A stretch of DNA of 64,000 bases from Luzula sylvatica. Its lineage: Eukaryota > Streptophyta > Magnoliopsida > Poales > Juncaceae. Position 1 is the stretch's first letter, and the number at the start of each line of letters is the position of its first letter. The stretch spans positions 44,157,415-44,221,414 of the forward strand of contig OX326961.1 in assembly GCA_946800325.1 (NCBI GenBank), given 5' to 3'. The notes beneath the pieces were generated by a model that was given only the letters and a program-made list of their open reading frames with translations, searched no databases and was not told where the DNA came from. This document shows positions 45,834 through 60,685 of this stretch, one piece after another. The translations under genes were made by a program, and so were the position numbers.

Positions 45834-47040
45834 GGTAATTTTGAAGTTTTCTTTTAGGTTTTTATGTGCTTATATTTATTTCGTAAGGGGGTCTGAGGGT
45901 AATAGGGGTGAAGAGGAGAACAAAGTCAAGGGTTTCAGTGAAATTAAATAGGGTTAGGGTAGAGTGAGACCAAATGCAGTGTTTGCACACATGTGCTTCG
46001 TGAAGGTACTTATAGGCCTTGGAAGAATGTCTTATTGAGGGTTTTTAGGATAAGAGGAGCATAATGGTCTAGGTTTTGTCGATTGGCCAAATGATAATAT
46101 GCAAATATCACATTTAACTTTTGCATCGAGATTTAAGTGCATCTGCATCGAACTTTCATTTAAGTGAAAGAAGAAATAAACATGCATTATATAAAAAAAG
46201 CTATTTCTTTGAGAAATGTTATTAACAATTTAAATTAATTTAGTAATAGTTGTTCTTTTTTTGAGACACACTACATTTTAAATATAGACTTTCTATGTGT
46301 TGGAAACTTCGAATGAAATTTTGTGAGGAATTGATTCTTTGTAGGAATAGGAATATTAGTGTTGAATAATGACGACGATTAACAAAAAGGAAATTGTTCT
46401 TTGGATGCATTGTATCTTGATTCTCAATCTAATTAATATTATAATTGATCAACAAATGTGGCATCAAAATGTCTATATAATTATCATATAATTGTTCATT
46501 ATCAGAGGAAGAATGTCAATTTAAAGACCAGTTTTTATGTCTTTATGACTCAAGACTAATATTATACTCTTTTTTGTTCGGTAAACTGGCATACAACTAA
46601 GAAAAATTATACTTGTCCTCTTTAATATTCCCCAACCTATTGATGTTTTGACAAAGAATAATAAATATAATAAATATATTAAATATTACAATTATATTAA
46701 ATAATAAATCATAATAAATGACAATCCGTATTAATTAGGTGATGAACCATATTTATTAGATGGTAAACCAAATTATCCAAAAATAATTTGTTTTATTTGT
46801 TTTCTTCTATTTAATTTTACACATGATAAATCATATTTTTTTTTGAACAAATAATTAATTATTTTATCTTCAATCTTTTTTAAAAACAAAGTATTTTCAT
46901 TTGTATTTTGTAGATTTTTGCGAAATTATTATTTTTATTTCCGTTCTTATATTTTTGTTAATTTTTATGATAGTTTTATTTTGTAATTTTTTTTGACAAA
47001 CTCTAATATAGGTGTGAAACGGTGGAAATGATTCCGTGTA
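45834..47040. other. Upstream region of the WOX gene
   Basis: Contains the promoter of the minus-strand WOX gene. AT-rich with (ATAAATAT) runs near 46650-46720. No gene is seen. Confidence 0.4.
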
Positions 47041-47041
47041 T

Positions 47042-47213
47042 CCGTTTAACACATGTTAAACGGTGAAAATGAGTCATGTGTATCTGTTTAACACATGTTA
47101 AACGTTGGGTTAATTCCGTCCAATACTTATTTTTTTTCCAAATTTGTAAATTTAGATTTGATTAATTATTTTTCAAACGAGTCATATGCTCCCGTTTAAC
47201 ACTTGGTAAATGG
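47042..47213. repeat. Three spaced palindromes of TTTAACA/TGTTAAA type
   Basis: CCGTTTAACACATGTTAAACGG at 47042-47063 is a palindrome with a 2-nt spacer; a near-identical one lies at 47085-47104 and a decayed one at 47191-47213. GAGTCATxTG precedes the second and third. Confidence 0.75.
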
Positions 47214-47654
47214 TCAATTAGTCTAGTTCCATAACTTATTTTCTACATTAACAAATTTTGATTTAATTACAAATGGATGGTGATAAACAAGGACAATAAA
47301 AATATTAAGTATATTAATGATGTGTGAAACAATTGACATTTAATTCTCTCTCATCCTATGTAGGATGATCCAAATAAAAATATTTATGGTTCAGAGCTAC
47401 AATTAATGCACATGCCAAAGATATTTTTTCCAATGGGATATTCATTATATTTAACGTTGTGCAGGGGTATACGTGAAATTGTGAGATTTTGTAGGGGTAC
47501 ATATGAAATTTGGCCTTTTTTTTAAAGAAGTCGACTATTTCACTCTGGCTTAATGCACGCCGGTATGCTAAATGCCATACTATACGTCATGTGGTAATTT
47601 GTTTATATAAAGAAGTATATTTGTACTATTTTGGTCGCTTAATTACCGCCGTAA

Positions 47655-50340
47655 AAAAATATACAAAAGATTACAATATCATTCCCAATACGTAATACGT
47701 CATCAACGTACAGTACAAGGAATATTATTGGGCTTCTACTGAACTTCTTGTAACCACAAGCCTCGTCTTCATTTTTTATGAATCCAAAGTCTTGGCAACT
47801 TCATCGAATCGAAGATTCCAACTCTGAGATACCTGCTTCAATCCATAAATGGACTTCTGAAACTTGCAAACCTTATTAGAATTATTTGGATCAACAAAAC
47901 CTTCGGTTTATACCATGTATACATCCTCGCTTAGCTTTTGATAAGAGGAAAATAAAGCATCTTTTTTTTATATCTAATTTGGGGACTTTAGCCCTTTTGA
48001 ATCACAATTTATATATAGAATTGTTCGTATTTGAGAATATAACAAGAATATTTCTTTACTAAGTGTGTTTTATTGCTTAATTACATGTTTTAGGGGGGAA
48101 TTCTCGGCAATCCAAGAGTGTAGTTGCCTTCGCCTCCTCGCGCCGTTAAAATCGATATATCATACCGACCAATTCGGTACACGTGTGAAGGAGAAGGCAA
48201 ATAATCATCAACATAAGAGATTGCACAAAACTCTACTCGAAAACCACTCACACAATTGTCACTCTACAACCCCACCTACCTCACATAAAATCCCCAAACT
48301 ACCCTCAATCCTCTCATCCAATTCTTGGCCAATGGGAGAGCTTCAAGGGCACTATAAATAAGATTCCAAGATCCTTGGGCAGAGATTGCTACTTCTCCCC
48401 TCCCCTTTCTTTTCTTCTCTCTCTCTCTAAGCACTTCCAAGAACCGTCAAGAACATCAAGAATCGTTCAAGAAGTACTCGAATTCTCGAGGGATTGTTTG
48501 CCGGACTCGAAGCTTCCTTCATCCGGTGAATCCTTCCAATCGAAGCAAGTCAAAGGAAACATCGTCACAACCGGACTCGAAGCTTTCTTCATCCGGACTT
48601 CATCGGGATTGAGAGTGGAGCTTCCTCCATTACCGAACTCGAAGCTATCTTCATTCGGTAAATCTCTCATTCTTCGGTCGATTTGTGTTCGTGTTCTCAA
48701 ACGGACTCGGGGCTTTCTTCATCCGGGAGAGTCGACTACTTCGAGCGAGAAGCGCTCGAACTGTCCTAGCTTTCTAGCGGTTCGAGCATCGAGCGACGAC
48801 ACTAGGGGAGGAAAGGAGCTCATCTTGGCACGTTGAAGATTTCTTTACTAAATCTAGGTGTATTCTTTTCTATCTTGAATTTCTTGTATGTTGAATGACT
48901 GTTTGAAGTTGTGTAAAGAAAACTTGTTTGAATCTAAAAATCTTTGTTTAAACTTGTTTCTTGCATTCGATCTTGTGCTCTCTTTTGTGTGATATTTTTG
49001 TTCTCTTTTTGATTCCTTAATTAGTGCTTAATTAACTCATTTCAATTCGCTTAATCAAATACTAAATCTGGTCCAGGTGACTTTCCGTCGTAACAAAAGT
49101 TTCTGCCTTTTTCCCAAAAAGTTTCTGCCTTTTTGCTGGAAAAGTTTCTGCCTTTTTCTGGCTCGTTTTGATTCATTTTTCGACGCATATACTCCTCGTG
49201 GAACGAACTTCTATATTTCCACTATACACATATATTTCCAAACTTGTTGATCGAATTGGTTTTCACATACAACGATATCTCAAATTAAAAGTGATCGAAA
49301 ACCCGCTCATCAGCTTTCCATTTAGGAAAGCCGTTTTGACATTCATTTCTCATACCTCATAGTTGTGATATGCATCAATGGTAAGCATAATCCTAATATA
49401 CTTTAGCATAGTTGCTGGTGAGAAGGTTTTGTCATTGTCTATACCATGCATTTGTTTCAAACATTTCGCCATCAATCTAGTTTTATAGGTTTGAACATTT
49501 CCATCTACGTTAAGTTTCTTATTAAATATCAATTTACATTCAATAATTTACGTCGGATGTATCAACCAAATTCAAAACTTGGTTGTCGTACATGGATTTC
49601 ATTCGATTCTCATGGCTTTGAGCCATTTTTTAGAGTTCTTACTTTTCATAGCCTCCTCATATGACGTAGTCTCATCATCCATGAGTTCTACTTATTTGTC
49701 ATTAGTTATGAGAAATCCATATCTCTCAGGATCATAATGTGTCCTACCAGATCTACGAACAGTAGCTTGTGTTTCGAATTTTCTCAACTCCTTGAGGTTC
49801 TATTTGAGTTTCCATTAAAGCTCCATTGTCCGTAAGTGTCTTGAAACTTCTTCAAGATTTATCTTACTACCACTGTTTCTCTTGGAGAAAAACTCTTTCT
49901 CCAGAAAAACGCCATCACGAGCAACAAACAATTTGTTCTTTGAGGAGATGTAGAAGTACTATCCTTTAGTTTTTTTAGGATATCCCACGAATATATACTT
50001 ATCTGATTTGGGTGCTAACTTATCAGAAAGCTGACGTTTGACATAAGCCTCACATCCCAAATCTTAAGAAAAGACAACTAGAGACCTTTCGCAGTCCATA
50101 CTTCATAGGGTGTCTTTGGGACCGGTTTAGATGGTACTCTATTAAGTAGAAAAGTAGCATTTTCAAGAGCATAATCCCAAAAGGTCATTGTAAGATATGT
50201 TTGACTAATCATGGATCGAATCATATCTAATAGGGTTTGATTTCTCCTCTCGGACACATTGTTCCGTTGTTGAGTTAATTGTGAAACGATTCCACACGGT
50301 CATTAAATTCATGGCTTAAATACAGACAATAAATGATAAG
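47655..50340 (-). pseudogene. Degenerate Ty1/copia pol, split by a solo LTR
   Basis: Read on the minus strand: integrase end (RNQTLLDMIRSMISQ, FWDYALENATFLLNRVPSKP) at about 50290-50100; RT N-terminal part (YKTRLMAKCLKQMHGIDN, KTFSPATMLKYIRI, VKTAFLNGKL) at 49530-49313; then, beyond the LTR, EGFVDPNN, KSIYGLKQVSQSWNLRFDE and LYVDD down to about 47700. There are many stops and frameshifts. The two halves join exactly at the duplicated GCTTT. Confidence 0.87.
47934..49317 (+). mobile_element. Solo LTR, family B, inserted in copia pol
   Basis: The body 47939-49312 (1,374 bp) begins TGATAAGAGG and ends CTCATCA, flanked by the perfect 5-bp duplication GCTTT. It has a CCAAT word and a TATA box (ACTATAAATA, 48351-48360), then a CT-rich stretch. 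Short internal repeats follow: CCGGACTCGAAGCTT...TTCATCCGG (48490-48720) and three GTTTCTGCCTTTTT units (49099-49158). It aligns with the LTRs of the element at 57603-62343 read on the opposite strand. Confidence 0.9.
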
Positions 50341-50349
50341 TAGTTTCGT

Positions 50350-50715
50350 CCACGAACACCCAGTCCATACGCTAAAAATAAGGTCCGGATCCAAACCGGT
50401 CTAAATAAAGTAAATCAGTCGACCCACATTTCTCAAACGACACGACCAAAGCTCACCAAAAGAAATACGCGTGGTACAACATCCACCTAAAACAAAAAGC
50501 AACATCACACAATAACGGTCGACGAACACCCAGCGCACCCAACAAAATAACGGCCCAGATGGGGCCGAAGCTAGTGACCGGAAATCCATTAAATTTCCAT
50601 CCGACCCACATTATATTTGAGTTTCCACCAAAACAATTTCCATCCGACGATCCAAATTCACCCAACGACGGGGACGAAGCTAGTGACCGGAAATCCATTA
50701 AATTTATATCTATTA
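50350..50715. repeat. Dispersed repeat shared with 62690-62915
   Basis: ACGAACACCCAGCGCA and the terminal GAAGCT...GG-GATTCC-TTAA-TTTATATCTATT module occur in both places. Here GAAGCTAGTGACCGGAAAT is itself repeated (about 50570 and 50670). The family is unknown. Confidence 0.5.
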
Positions 50716-51250
50716 ATTAATAATTAATAATTAATAATATAATATAAAAATGTTTAATAACCTAATGTATTGTGATGCTTATAATAATGTTTCTAGGATA
50801 CAGGCACTCATTTCCATTCCACCCCATGGTACCCAATTGGGGTTACCCAGATCACATGTGCACGTATAAGTAAAGGGAACATGTGGGTCCTTAAATTTGG
50901 CAAGCTTGACCTTAATAAGGATGAACTATGACATTAGGACGAATACAATTATATTCGTTGGCATAATGGTTGGGTTGGGTTGAGTTGAGTTGGTTTGAGT
51001 CGGTTAATTAGCACCATCGTGTGAAAACTAAAAAAGAAAGGAGATGCGCCCAAAAAGGTTTGGCTTCCACTTTGATAAGGTCTACATGATATGGCATTGG
51101 AAATTGAGTCCGTCCAGTCTATAAGACATTCTTTAATAACCAGGTTATTTTTCTCCGCAAAGGAAACATCATGAATAAAATTTATTAAATACATTTCAAG
51201 ATAACAAATTTACTATAATGAAAATAACAATATGATACAAATAATACTTA
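50716..51250. other. Noncoding spacer
   Basis: No gene or clear repeat beyond short TTGGGTTGGG-type runs near 50970. Confidence 0.35.
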
Positions 51251-51253
51251 CGC

Positions 51254-51402
51254 TATGCCAGTGAGTCCAACACAGTTGAGTTTAGTGCGAGACACAAAAA
51301 TATATATATATATTTGTGAGAGATTGTGAGTTCGAATTTCATTGACATCAAATAATGGAAGATCACCGATTCTTTCTCCATTTATACTAAAAAAAAAATA
51401 CT
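51254..51402 (+). mobile_element. Possible tRNA-derived SINE
   Basis: A B-box-like GAGTTCGAATTTC (51328-51340), preceded by an A-box-like GTTGAGTTTAGTGCGAG and ending in an A-run, lies between ATACTT words that could be a short target duplication. Diverged and uncertain. Confidence 0.45.
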
Positions 51403-52194
51403 TGGATGCTATAAAAAATTTAATGTAGTACTAATTTTTTTTATTATAATAAGAATAATAATATTATATAAAAAATAACAATATGATATTTCTCATATTG
51501 TTGTAACATTATTAAATCTAATTAAAATATATTATTAAAAGTAGATTAATTATAATTTGTAATATATATTATTATTAGAATAATATATATGATTATTATT
51601 TTATATACAAATATATTACTTTGTTTTATAATTTAATATTAAAATATATTAATATTTTTAAAATACTATACTATTTTGGAATAATATTTTTGTTTTATAA
51701 CATACTCTTTGTTTGCTTATTTTCTTACACTTGTACATTTTTATTATTTTAAAACAAAAGACCAATGTGTACATTAGTAACAAGATTTATTACAAATAAT
51801 TTATCCACGCTCTTATTTTGAACTCAAATTTGTACAATTTTCTTACGTCATATAATCGCATTTATTTCAACAATTAGATTATTATATGTGACAAAATTTA
51901 GATCATTGATTAGTCATTGATTCTTTATAGTCATACTTTTTTGTCACAATTTATGTGTTCATTATTTTAAAATTTATGTTTTGCTTGTATGAGTGTAATC
52001 TCGTGTGAATTATATTGCATCGAAGGTAGTTTTATAAAACAATGACAAATGAAAAGTTATATAAAAATATAAACATAATATCAAATATACAAATCGTCGA
52101 TGAGATCAAAGAAGACGGTTTTTGGACAGATAAAAATAAAAATATAATGTACAACTGATTACATAAAAATACAAGTTTAAAAAAATACAAGCTT
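51403..52194. other. Very AT-rich spacer
   Basis: Long A/T runs (51420-51700). No coding frame or RNA gene is seen. Confidence 0.4.
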
Positions 52195-52434
52195 TACATG
52201 ATGTCATTATTAGTGACATCATCACTCAATTAGGTGAATTGATTAGCATTCTTAATTGAGTCAATTACCGATTTAATTGATCGTTTAATTTAATTGACAC
52301 GTTAATTATAATTTTTTAATATCAACATATTAAAATAAATTATCGTTCCAATTGAAAATTCTTAATTAGGACAATTAAAAGTACTAATAACTCATATAAT
52401 TGAGTGGTAATGTCATTGATGATAACATCATGTA
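52195..52434. mobile_element. Small TIR element (240 bp)
   Basis: The ends pair over about 36 bp with few mismatches: TACATGATGTCATTATTAGT... against inverted TACATGATGTTATCATCAAT..., then CACTCAATTA. The interior is AATTGA-rich. No clear target duplication. Confidence 0.7.
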
Positions 52435-52784
52435 TGTTTTTTTTTTGAGTTATGATGATACAATATAATTTTTCTTTCGCATATTTCACGTGCTGTTCTA
52501 AATATTTTATTTCAAAATAATAATATACATTTATTAGATATTTTGGATTGATAGATATGTATTTTTTTCAAAGATATTGTATCGTCGTATTCATAGCGTG
52601 CCGGGTATGAATCATGCATAAAAAGTCCAATTTTGGTTATTCTTTTAATTTCAATCAAATGCAATTATATCATGTATCATGTATCGTAGTCATATCATCT
52701 ATATGGGTACAATATATAAGTTGATACTTGATTACCGAAGGTTAAATATGGTGTTCAAATGGGGTACACATAATAAAAAGGTAA

Positions 52785-52990
52785 TCAGGACGGTGTGTGC
52801 CCTCAGAACCGCTGAGGCAGAAACGGAACTAAGAAACAGAACCGCTCATGCAGAATTGACATACTCATAGCACAAACTACGTGGATACCAGAGCTAGGGT
52901 TAGGTGTTTTGGCATCATTCAGAGTAACCCACATATAACTGGACCACTAGTCTTCTGTGGAGCCTATCTGTGAATTCAACTTGTTTTTGG
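52785..52990 (+). pseudogene. Degenerate Ty1/copia RNase H fragment
   Basis: RTAEAETELRNRTAHAELTYS resembles the copia RNase H motif around AEAEYRALA--TAAELTW, and downstream sequence still resembles the CDN region with frameshifts. Confidence 0.5.
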
Positions 52991-54110
52991 GTTCTTCAAG
53001 TGCTCATTTGCATATATATTTTCGGATCTAATGAATCGTTATTGTTACAAATTGCTATATTTTGAATAATTTTACATTAATTACAGCGCAATATATCAAA
53101 ATATAAAAAATAATACATCTTTTATATATTTGTAAAAACGAATAATTTTACACAATATGTATACGTTACATGTTTGTCAGCAGAATATTGATCCTATGAT
53201 AAATATTGTATAACACACTATAATATTAATTTAACTCATTTCAATCATAATCATACACCTCATCATCCCGCTACCAATCATAATGTGAGAACATGTTGTG
53301 TAGAATTACTCTTGTAAATACTGGATCAGGACGGATGTATGATGGGGGGCAAGCGGGTCTCGAATAAAATCGAGAACAATGTATATATATTGTGATCAAT
53401 TTACACACCTAACATATTTGTATTTTGATATAAACAATTACATCTTTCAAATGTAATTTTTTTATTCACTAAATTGTGTTTAATATTAATGTGTTAACCT
53501 TAAAAAATAATGATTATAAATTTTATTTGTCAATGCATATTTTGTATCTGAAGTTGTACCTTATTATATATTATATATTTATTTGTCAATGCATATTTAT
53601 TTCAAATTTCAAACAACATACTGAGTCACAAAAATCAAAATCAAAATCAAAATCAAAATACATATAAAAGAAAAAAGAGCTACACCATATATGACACAAG
53701 ATGATGCTACAAAAATATGGGTCGAAAACATAAATGAGGAGCACCGATGTCTGCTCCAATGGACTCGCACTCGCATGGTCCTCCCTCCGTAGCTTCACTT
53801 TTGCATTGCCAAGGGCCTACAGAGTTTTCTTGTCTCTGTGTCAGTTCCTCCTTTTTAATCTTGTCTCGTTGGATAAAAAAAAGTAAGTACTCGTTTCTTT
53901 TACGATCAATAATTGATGTTTATTCTCCTCATTTTCATAAAGAACATTGATATACGTCTTTTTTAGAATTGATTAGGCTGATTAATGGGTTGATATATTC
54001 ATTAAATTAAATACTACTATAAATCATTATTTAATTTTTTTCAAACCATTTTATACAGAATGAGAGGAGAAAAAATGGTCTTCAATTTCACGCATCATTA
54101 ATCTATTAAT
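52991..54110. other. Noncoding spacer
   Basis: AT-rich apart from a GC-richer stretch at 53740-53870 without a recognisable product. Confidence 0.35.
53628..53662. repeat. (ATCAAA)n microsatellite
   Basis: Five to six copies of the hexamer ATCAAA. Confidence 0.9.
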
Positions 54111-54123
54111 ATTTATAGCGAAA

Positions 54124-54340
54124 TTGTTGACTATCTTCGATTTTGCTGGATGTCGGATCAATCGAAAAAACACAATCGGCACATGTCAATTTCAAGATGA
54201 CTCTCTCATCTCTTGGCCGAGCGGAAAAAAAAACTATGTTACTCTATCCATGACACAAACTGAATATGTAGCAGCAGGAAGATGTTGTGCGACAACAACA
54301 ATGACATCTGCATATCAAAGAATTATGTCCGTAATAAATA
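54124..54340 (+). pseudogene. Ty1/copia RNase H fragment
   Basis: DFAGCRINRKNTIGTCQF, SLISWPSGKKNYVTLSMTQ and TEYVAAGRCCA match copia RNase H (DFAGxxxDRKSTSGxC..., ALSTAEAEYVAA). About 70 codons survive before similarity ends. No LTRs or RT adjoin it. Confidence 0.82.
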
Positions 54341-54384
54341 TCAAAAATAAGATTTTGATATTTGCAAAGTATTTTTCCTAAAAT

Positions 54385-56600
54385 TTCAGAATATAAGACC
54401 AATATTAAAAATATAACTCTTCCAACAAACAAAACCGACTTCTTGTGCGTCAAAGTTTTCGAAAGGCTACAATCGTAAATTCATTTTTATGTGTTATTTA
54501 AATAAATATATTATAGGGTCTTATTTGCAAAATATTCAAATCATTAAAAATATTAAAACTAGATTTTGTACAATAAACCTCATATACTTGTAAATTAAAG
54601 GATTTGGACATATGTAAGTTTAGAGGGTCATATATGCAATGTGCAATTCCACTCATGAAACCTTACAAAAATAAAAGAGAAAAGAGGAAAATCAAGAAAA
54701 ATAGAAAATTTCGCAAAACGAAAAGCGGGATTAAAATGAGGAGGTGAAGTTGTGTGACTAGGCAACATCAAAAGAGGGATTTCTTTGGAATTTCAAGTTG
54801 CTTCATTCCTCACTTCTGTTTGGGTGAGGTTCCAATTATCTTCTTAAATAGAGTTATTTCGATTAGGTGAGTGCAACTCTAATTTTTTTCTTATTAAGAT
54901 TCATATTTCGAGCGTTTCTAAACCTTACATGATAGTCTAGGGTTTTTGCTTTAAAAACCGTGTTACCTCAACAAGATGTATATTATGTATATTTGATCAT
55001 ATATATGTATGTATTATTTGAATTTGGATAAAACGTAAATCGGGTTTACGATTATAAAGAGGATTTTCGGGAGACTCTATGGAGGGAAAGCGTCGCTAAC
55101 TTGATGTAGTATGAAGTCCCGACCCATTATGAGGTTTGGTGGTAGCGCAAGGATATCCAGTCGTTAGGTGGATGTGTTTTTTTTATGTTATGTTCCAACC
55201 TAGTGTGATTCGCTATCAGCTCGAGTTGGTACTTTAGTCGAGAGTTATTAGCGTCTTCACCTCAGGTAAAAGTGTGATGTGTTCCACTTGTTATTTCGAA
55301 ATAAAAGTGTGATGTAAGTTCACCTTTAGTTTCGGTATGATTACGACTATGCATGAAGGTAAGCGATTTTGATTACGAAAATCCGGGAGAAGTATTTTGA
55401 GAAGTATTTTGTATGAAGGTAAGTTCACCAAAGAATACAAGATACAAGATCCACACATACACATGAAGAAACAAAGAATTATTCAATGAAGAAGTATATT
55501 GAAGAATATATAAAGATTATGTAACCGACGATACGAAGATCATGTGAAGATATAAAGAATATTTGAAGACCTCCATGATCTTGATATTACTATAGTTCAG
55601 AACCCAAATGTACCCGTATATAGGTGGTAATATTGAATCTAAACAAACACTAGCAAAATTTTGCCAAAACAGAAAATTTGACAGAAAATACATTATACGT
55701 TCGAACGCCTCATCCCATGCGTTCGAACGCATTGTGCAATTTATGTATGGCCCAGCTCAGCCCATGTCGTGTTTTGAATTAGGGTTCGTTTTTGCTAGGG
55801 TTTTGGATAGTTTTTTCCAGGTTTTGGAGGTGGTGGCTGCCCCACTACTTTTATAAAAACATCAAACCTCCCATTCTAGCCTCCACACCAAGAAAGAGAG
55901 AAAAATAACTCTAGCAAATCTCTACTATTTTCTATTCTCAAATCGCCTAAATCTTTTTCACCTCTCAGCTGAAGTTAGGTTAGACTTAATAAAAAGAGAG
56001 AATATCACGATCGTGTGACTTATTAGGATAGTTGTTATATTCGTAGTTTTGTAGTGAGCTAGTTATTTGTTGTAAATGCCATACGCATTTGTTAGTCTTT
56101 TCAAAGTTGGAATAGTGAAAAATTTGTCACGGTTGTTAGTGTCAAGGTTTTCCGGGTGAGGTGTCTTCGTGCGTAATGAATTTCGTAACAAATCAGGTGT
56201 CATCTTCACTATTCAGGATCTTTACTTTCCGCACTTTTACTTTTCTGCACTTACTTTCTGCATTTTACTTTTTCGCACTTACTTCCAATACTTTACTTTA
56301 CTGCATTTACTTTTCCGTACATTTACTTTATTACACTTACTTTTCCGTACATTTACTTTAAAGCAATTACTTTTCCGTATGTTTACTTTCATCACTTTTA
56401 TATAGAGAGAATTCCCGCACCCATCTTTCACACGTGGGGCAGCGGAACATGCGGGACTCCCAAACCTAGGATCTCATCTTGACGTTTACGTGTACGGAAG
56501 GAAGAGTATTGAGGCAATACCTCAACGAATCCACGGAGTACGAATGGTTGAAGCAATAACCTTGTGTATTGTCTTCTTCTTCCCGGTTAAATGACCCTTC
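54385..56600 (+). repeat. LTR-like repeat region with TATA box and T-rich array
   Basis: GTTCGAACGC palindromic words (55700, 55724) precede a TATA box (CTTTTATAAAAAC, about 55848), a pyrimidine-rich leader and an array of about a dozen CATTTACTTTTCCG-like units (56217-56395). This resembles the U3-R-U5 and leader of a plant LTR retrotransposon, but I could not find its ends. Confidence 0.45.
55436..55515. repeat. Inverted copy of 57521-57600
   Basis: CACCAA-GAATACAAGAT, AAGATCCAC, ACATGAAGAAA and AAGAATTATTCAAT recur in the same order on the opposite strand just left of the gypsy element. Confidence 0.6.
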
Positions 56601-57450
56601 TCGATCTCTATGTCTCCTCACTTGGATGCCTCTATGCTTAATCCACCTTTAGTTTGTCTTCTTGAAAATTCAACAAACGTCCCAATTCGATTGTTGAACT
56701 CTTGTGCGTTTTATCTCAAAAAAACTCAAACCCAAAAATGGAGAAAATATTTTCTCTTGTTTTCTCTCTCCTTTAAACAATTATCCTGGTGTTGATTGGA
56801 TTAGCGACAAAAACTCGTTTTGGGGATATATACACATATGGATAAATCTAGTGAAAAGACACATTTTGAAACAGCCTGCAACCTTTCACTAATCCGTAAA
56901 AACTAAATTGAAAAATCGTTCAACATAAAATAAATCTCCACAAAATTTTAGATAATCTAATTATATATTCAACCCAATTTGGCCCAGTCCAATTGGAGTT
57001 CGGATGTGAAAATTATGTCAGTTTTACTAACTGTGTGTAAGACTGTCGTACCCTTGCTCAAAACGGAAAAAAATTAGGTGATCAAAGTAATAGTTAATCT
57101 AATTATCTATCTAACTCAATTTAGCCCAGTTCAAGTGGAGTTTGTATGTGAAAGTTATGACAATTTTACTTAAACGAGTTTCTGCTGAAATATTGTGATC
57201 TTTTAAATAACATCTAATGTTTATCTTAGCAATTTAACTACGTATATCCAATACATGTATGTGTATATAATATGCACATTATTAGTTTCATGTCCGTCTT
57301 AATACATATCATTTCGTGAGATTATTTAGTTTACATACTTTTGTTAATTAGCACAATATTTATATTAAAAATACCAAGACTAGAATTAGTGCTTAGATCA
57401 TATAGTTACATATTTATATTAGTTTTAGCTTTCACATTTAAGCCTATCTG

Positions 57451-57469
57451 CCCCCCCCCCCCCCCCTCT
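57451..57469. repeat. Poly-C tract
   Basis: A run of about 18 C. On the minus strand it reads CTTAGAGGGGG..., like a retroelement polypurine tract. Homopolymer length is prone to sequencing error. Confidence 0.8.
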
Positions 57470-57602
57470 AAGGTATTTCGGGACAACAATATCTTCGATT
57501 ATGTGATTCTTCATGAGATTTTTTATTGAATAATTCTTCATTTCTTCATGTATATTCGTGGATCTTTCATCTTGTATTCTTGGTGACTTCTTGATTTTAT
57601 GT

Positions 57603-59334
<1,732 letters not shown>

Positions 59335-59880
59335 CACTTAAATCCTTGATCGTCCTCGATCAATTAGAGTATAAAAGTCAAACATAAGAGAGAATTGCAT
59401 AAGATTTTGTTGAAGTTATATTGTTGGTTCAAAAACTAATTTCACAAAGCAAATTGGGGTACTCTCATTTCATCATGATTACTAATATTGAGAGAAGTAT
59501 AGTTTGATCAAATTTAGAATCTATTTCAATAAATTTCACAAGTTCGAAGAGTTTAATAAAGCAAATGATCTCAACCGAAAAAGATGATTAAACACCATCA
59601 TTCAACTCTTTTCACTCCACTATTCACAAGGATTATCGTGAAAAAGCATTAGTGAAAACCAATTTTTCCGTTTTGCAAAAATCATTTCTTAAATGTAATT
59701 TGTCACTTTTAAACCGTTCGGTACGTTAGTACTTGGTTCATCTTCGATTTCTACTAAATTTCCCAACTTGCGCTTGATTTTTGAACTCTTTTTCTTTCCT
59801 TTTTATTCTTTTTATTTCTTTTCTTTTATTCTTTTTATTTCTTTTCTTTTGTTCGTTATTGCTTTCGATGGTCCCCATGT

Positions 59881-60175
59881 GTGTCCTTTGGGATAACAAG
59901 AGGTCATGACTCACACTACTCATTACTTAGTAAAACCCCATGGATCCGTGCAATCTTTAGCCAACAAGTGGTCATGACTCACACCACTCATTACTTAATC
60001 AATCGCACGGACTCGACAATCGAAAGCGCTTTAATCCGAGATTGTAGAAAACATTTTCGCATCAACTCTTGGTCATGACTCACACCAAGAACCGGCTACA
60101 TTGGTTTACTACGACTCATGCACCCCTTTAGCCAACAAGTGGTCATGACTCACACCACTCATTACTTAATCAAGG
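59881..60175. repeat. Short direct repeats in the gypsy interior
   Basis: AAGTGGTCATGACTCACACC with CACTCATTACTTA recurs at about 59905, 59965, 60070 (partial) and 60137. TGGTCATGACTCA is partly palindromic. Confidence 0.75.
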
Positions 60176-60685
60176 TGCATGAGCTCATCGAATCAAGCTT
60201 TGAGCGCAAATTGGTTTCCGTCAGTGTAATTTCGAATCCCCATGAACGGTCGAGCTCTTTAAGTGCAAATGGTCAATTTTTAGGATTAAAACAAAACTTA
60301 CTAAATTGGTTCAAACAAAACTTTTTAGAAATTCCAAGTTCAAAATGGGTTTATTTATTGAAAATGGTGTGTCATGTAAAACGAGGATCGATCAAATTGT
60401 CAAAAACTCATTAATTTGTGAAAATATTGATTAGGGCTTGAATCCCCGAAAGAATCTCTTAAAGATTTCAACTAAAATTCTTCAAATATTATGTAAAATT
60501 AGAATTTTGAGAGTAGAAATGGTGGTTCGTTGAAAATTCGTTTAAAACCCAACAATTTTAATTCAAATGAAGTGGAGAAAAATCTTTTTATGCATTTATT
60601 GCTTGACTTATTTATGCTCAGGGTTCAAAAATAATGTTAAATATTCGAAAATTTCAATTAAAAGAGAAAACTTGCCAGAAACTAT

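Noticed and set aside
59881..60175. CRISPR-like spaced direct repeats
   Set aside because: Plant nuclear retrotransposon interior, few repeats, unequal spacers and no cas genes.
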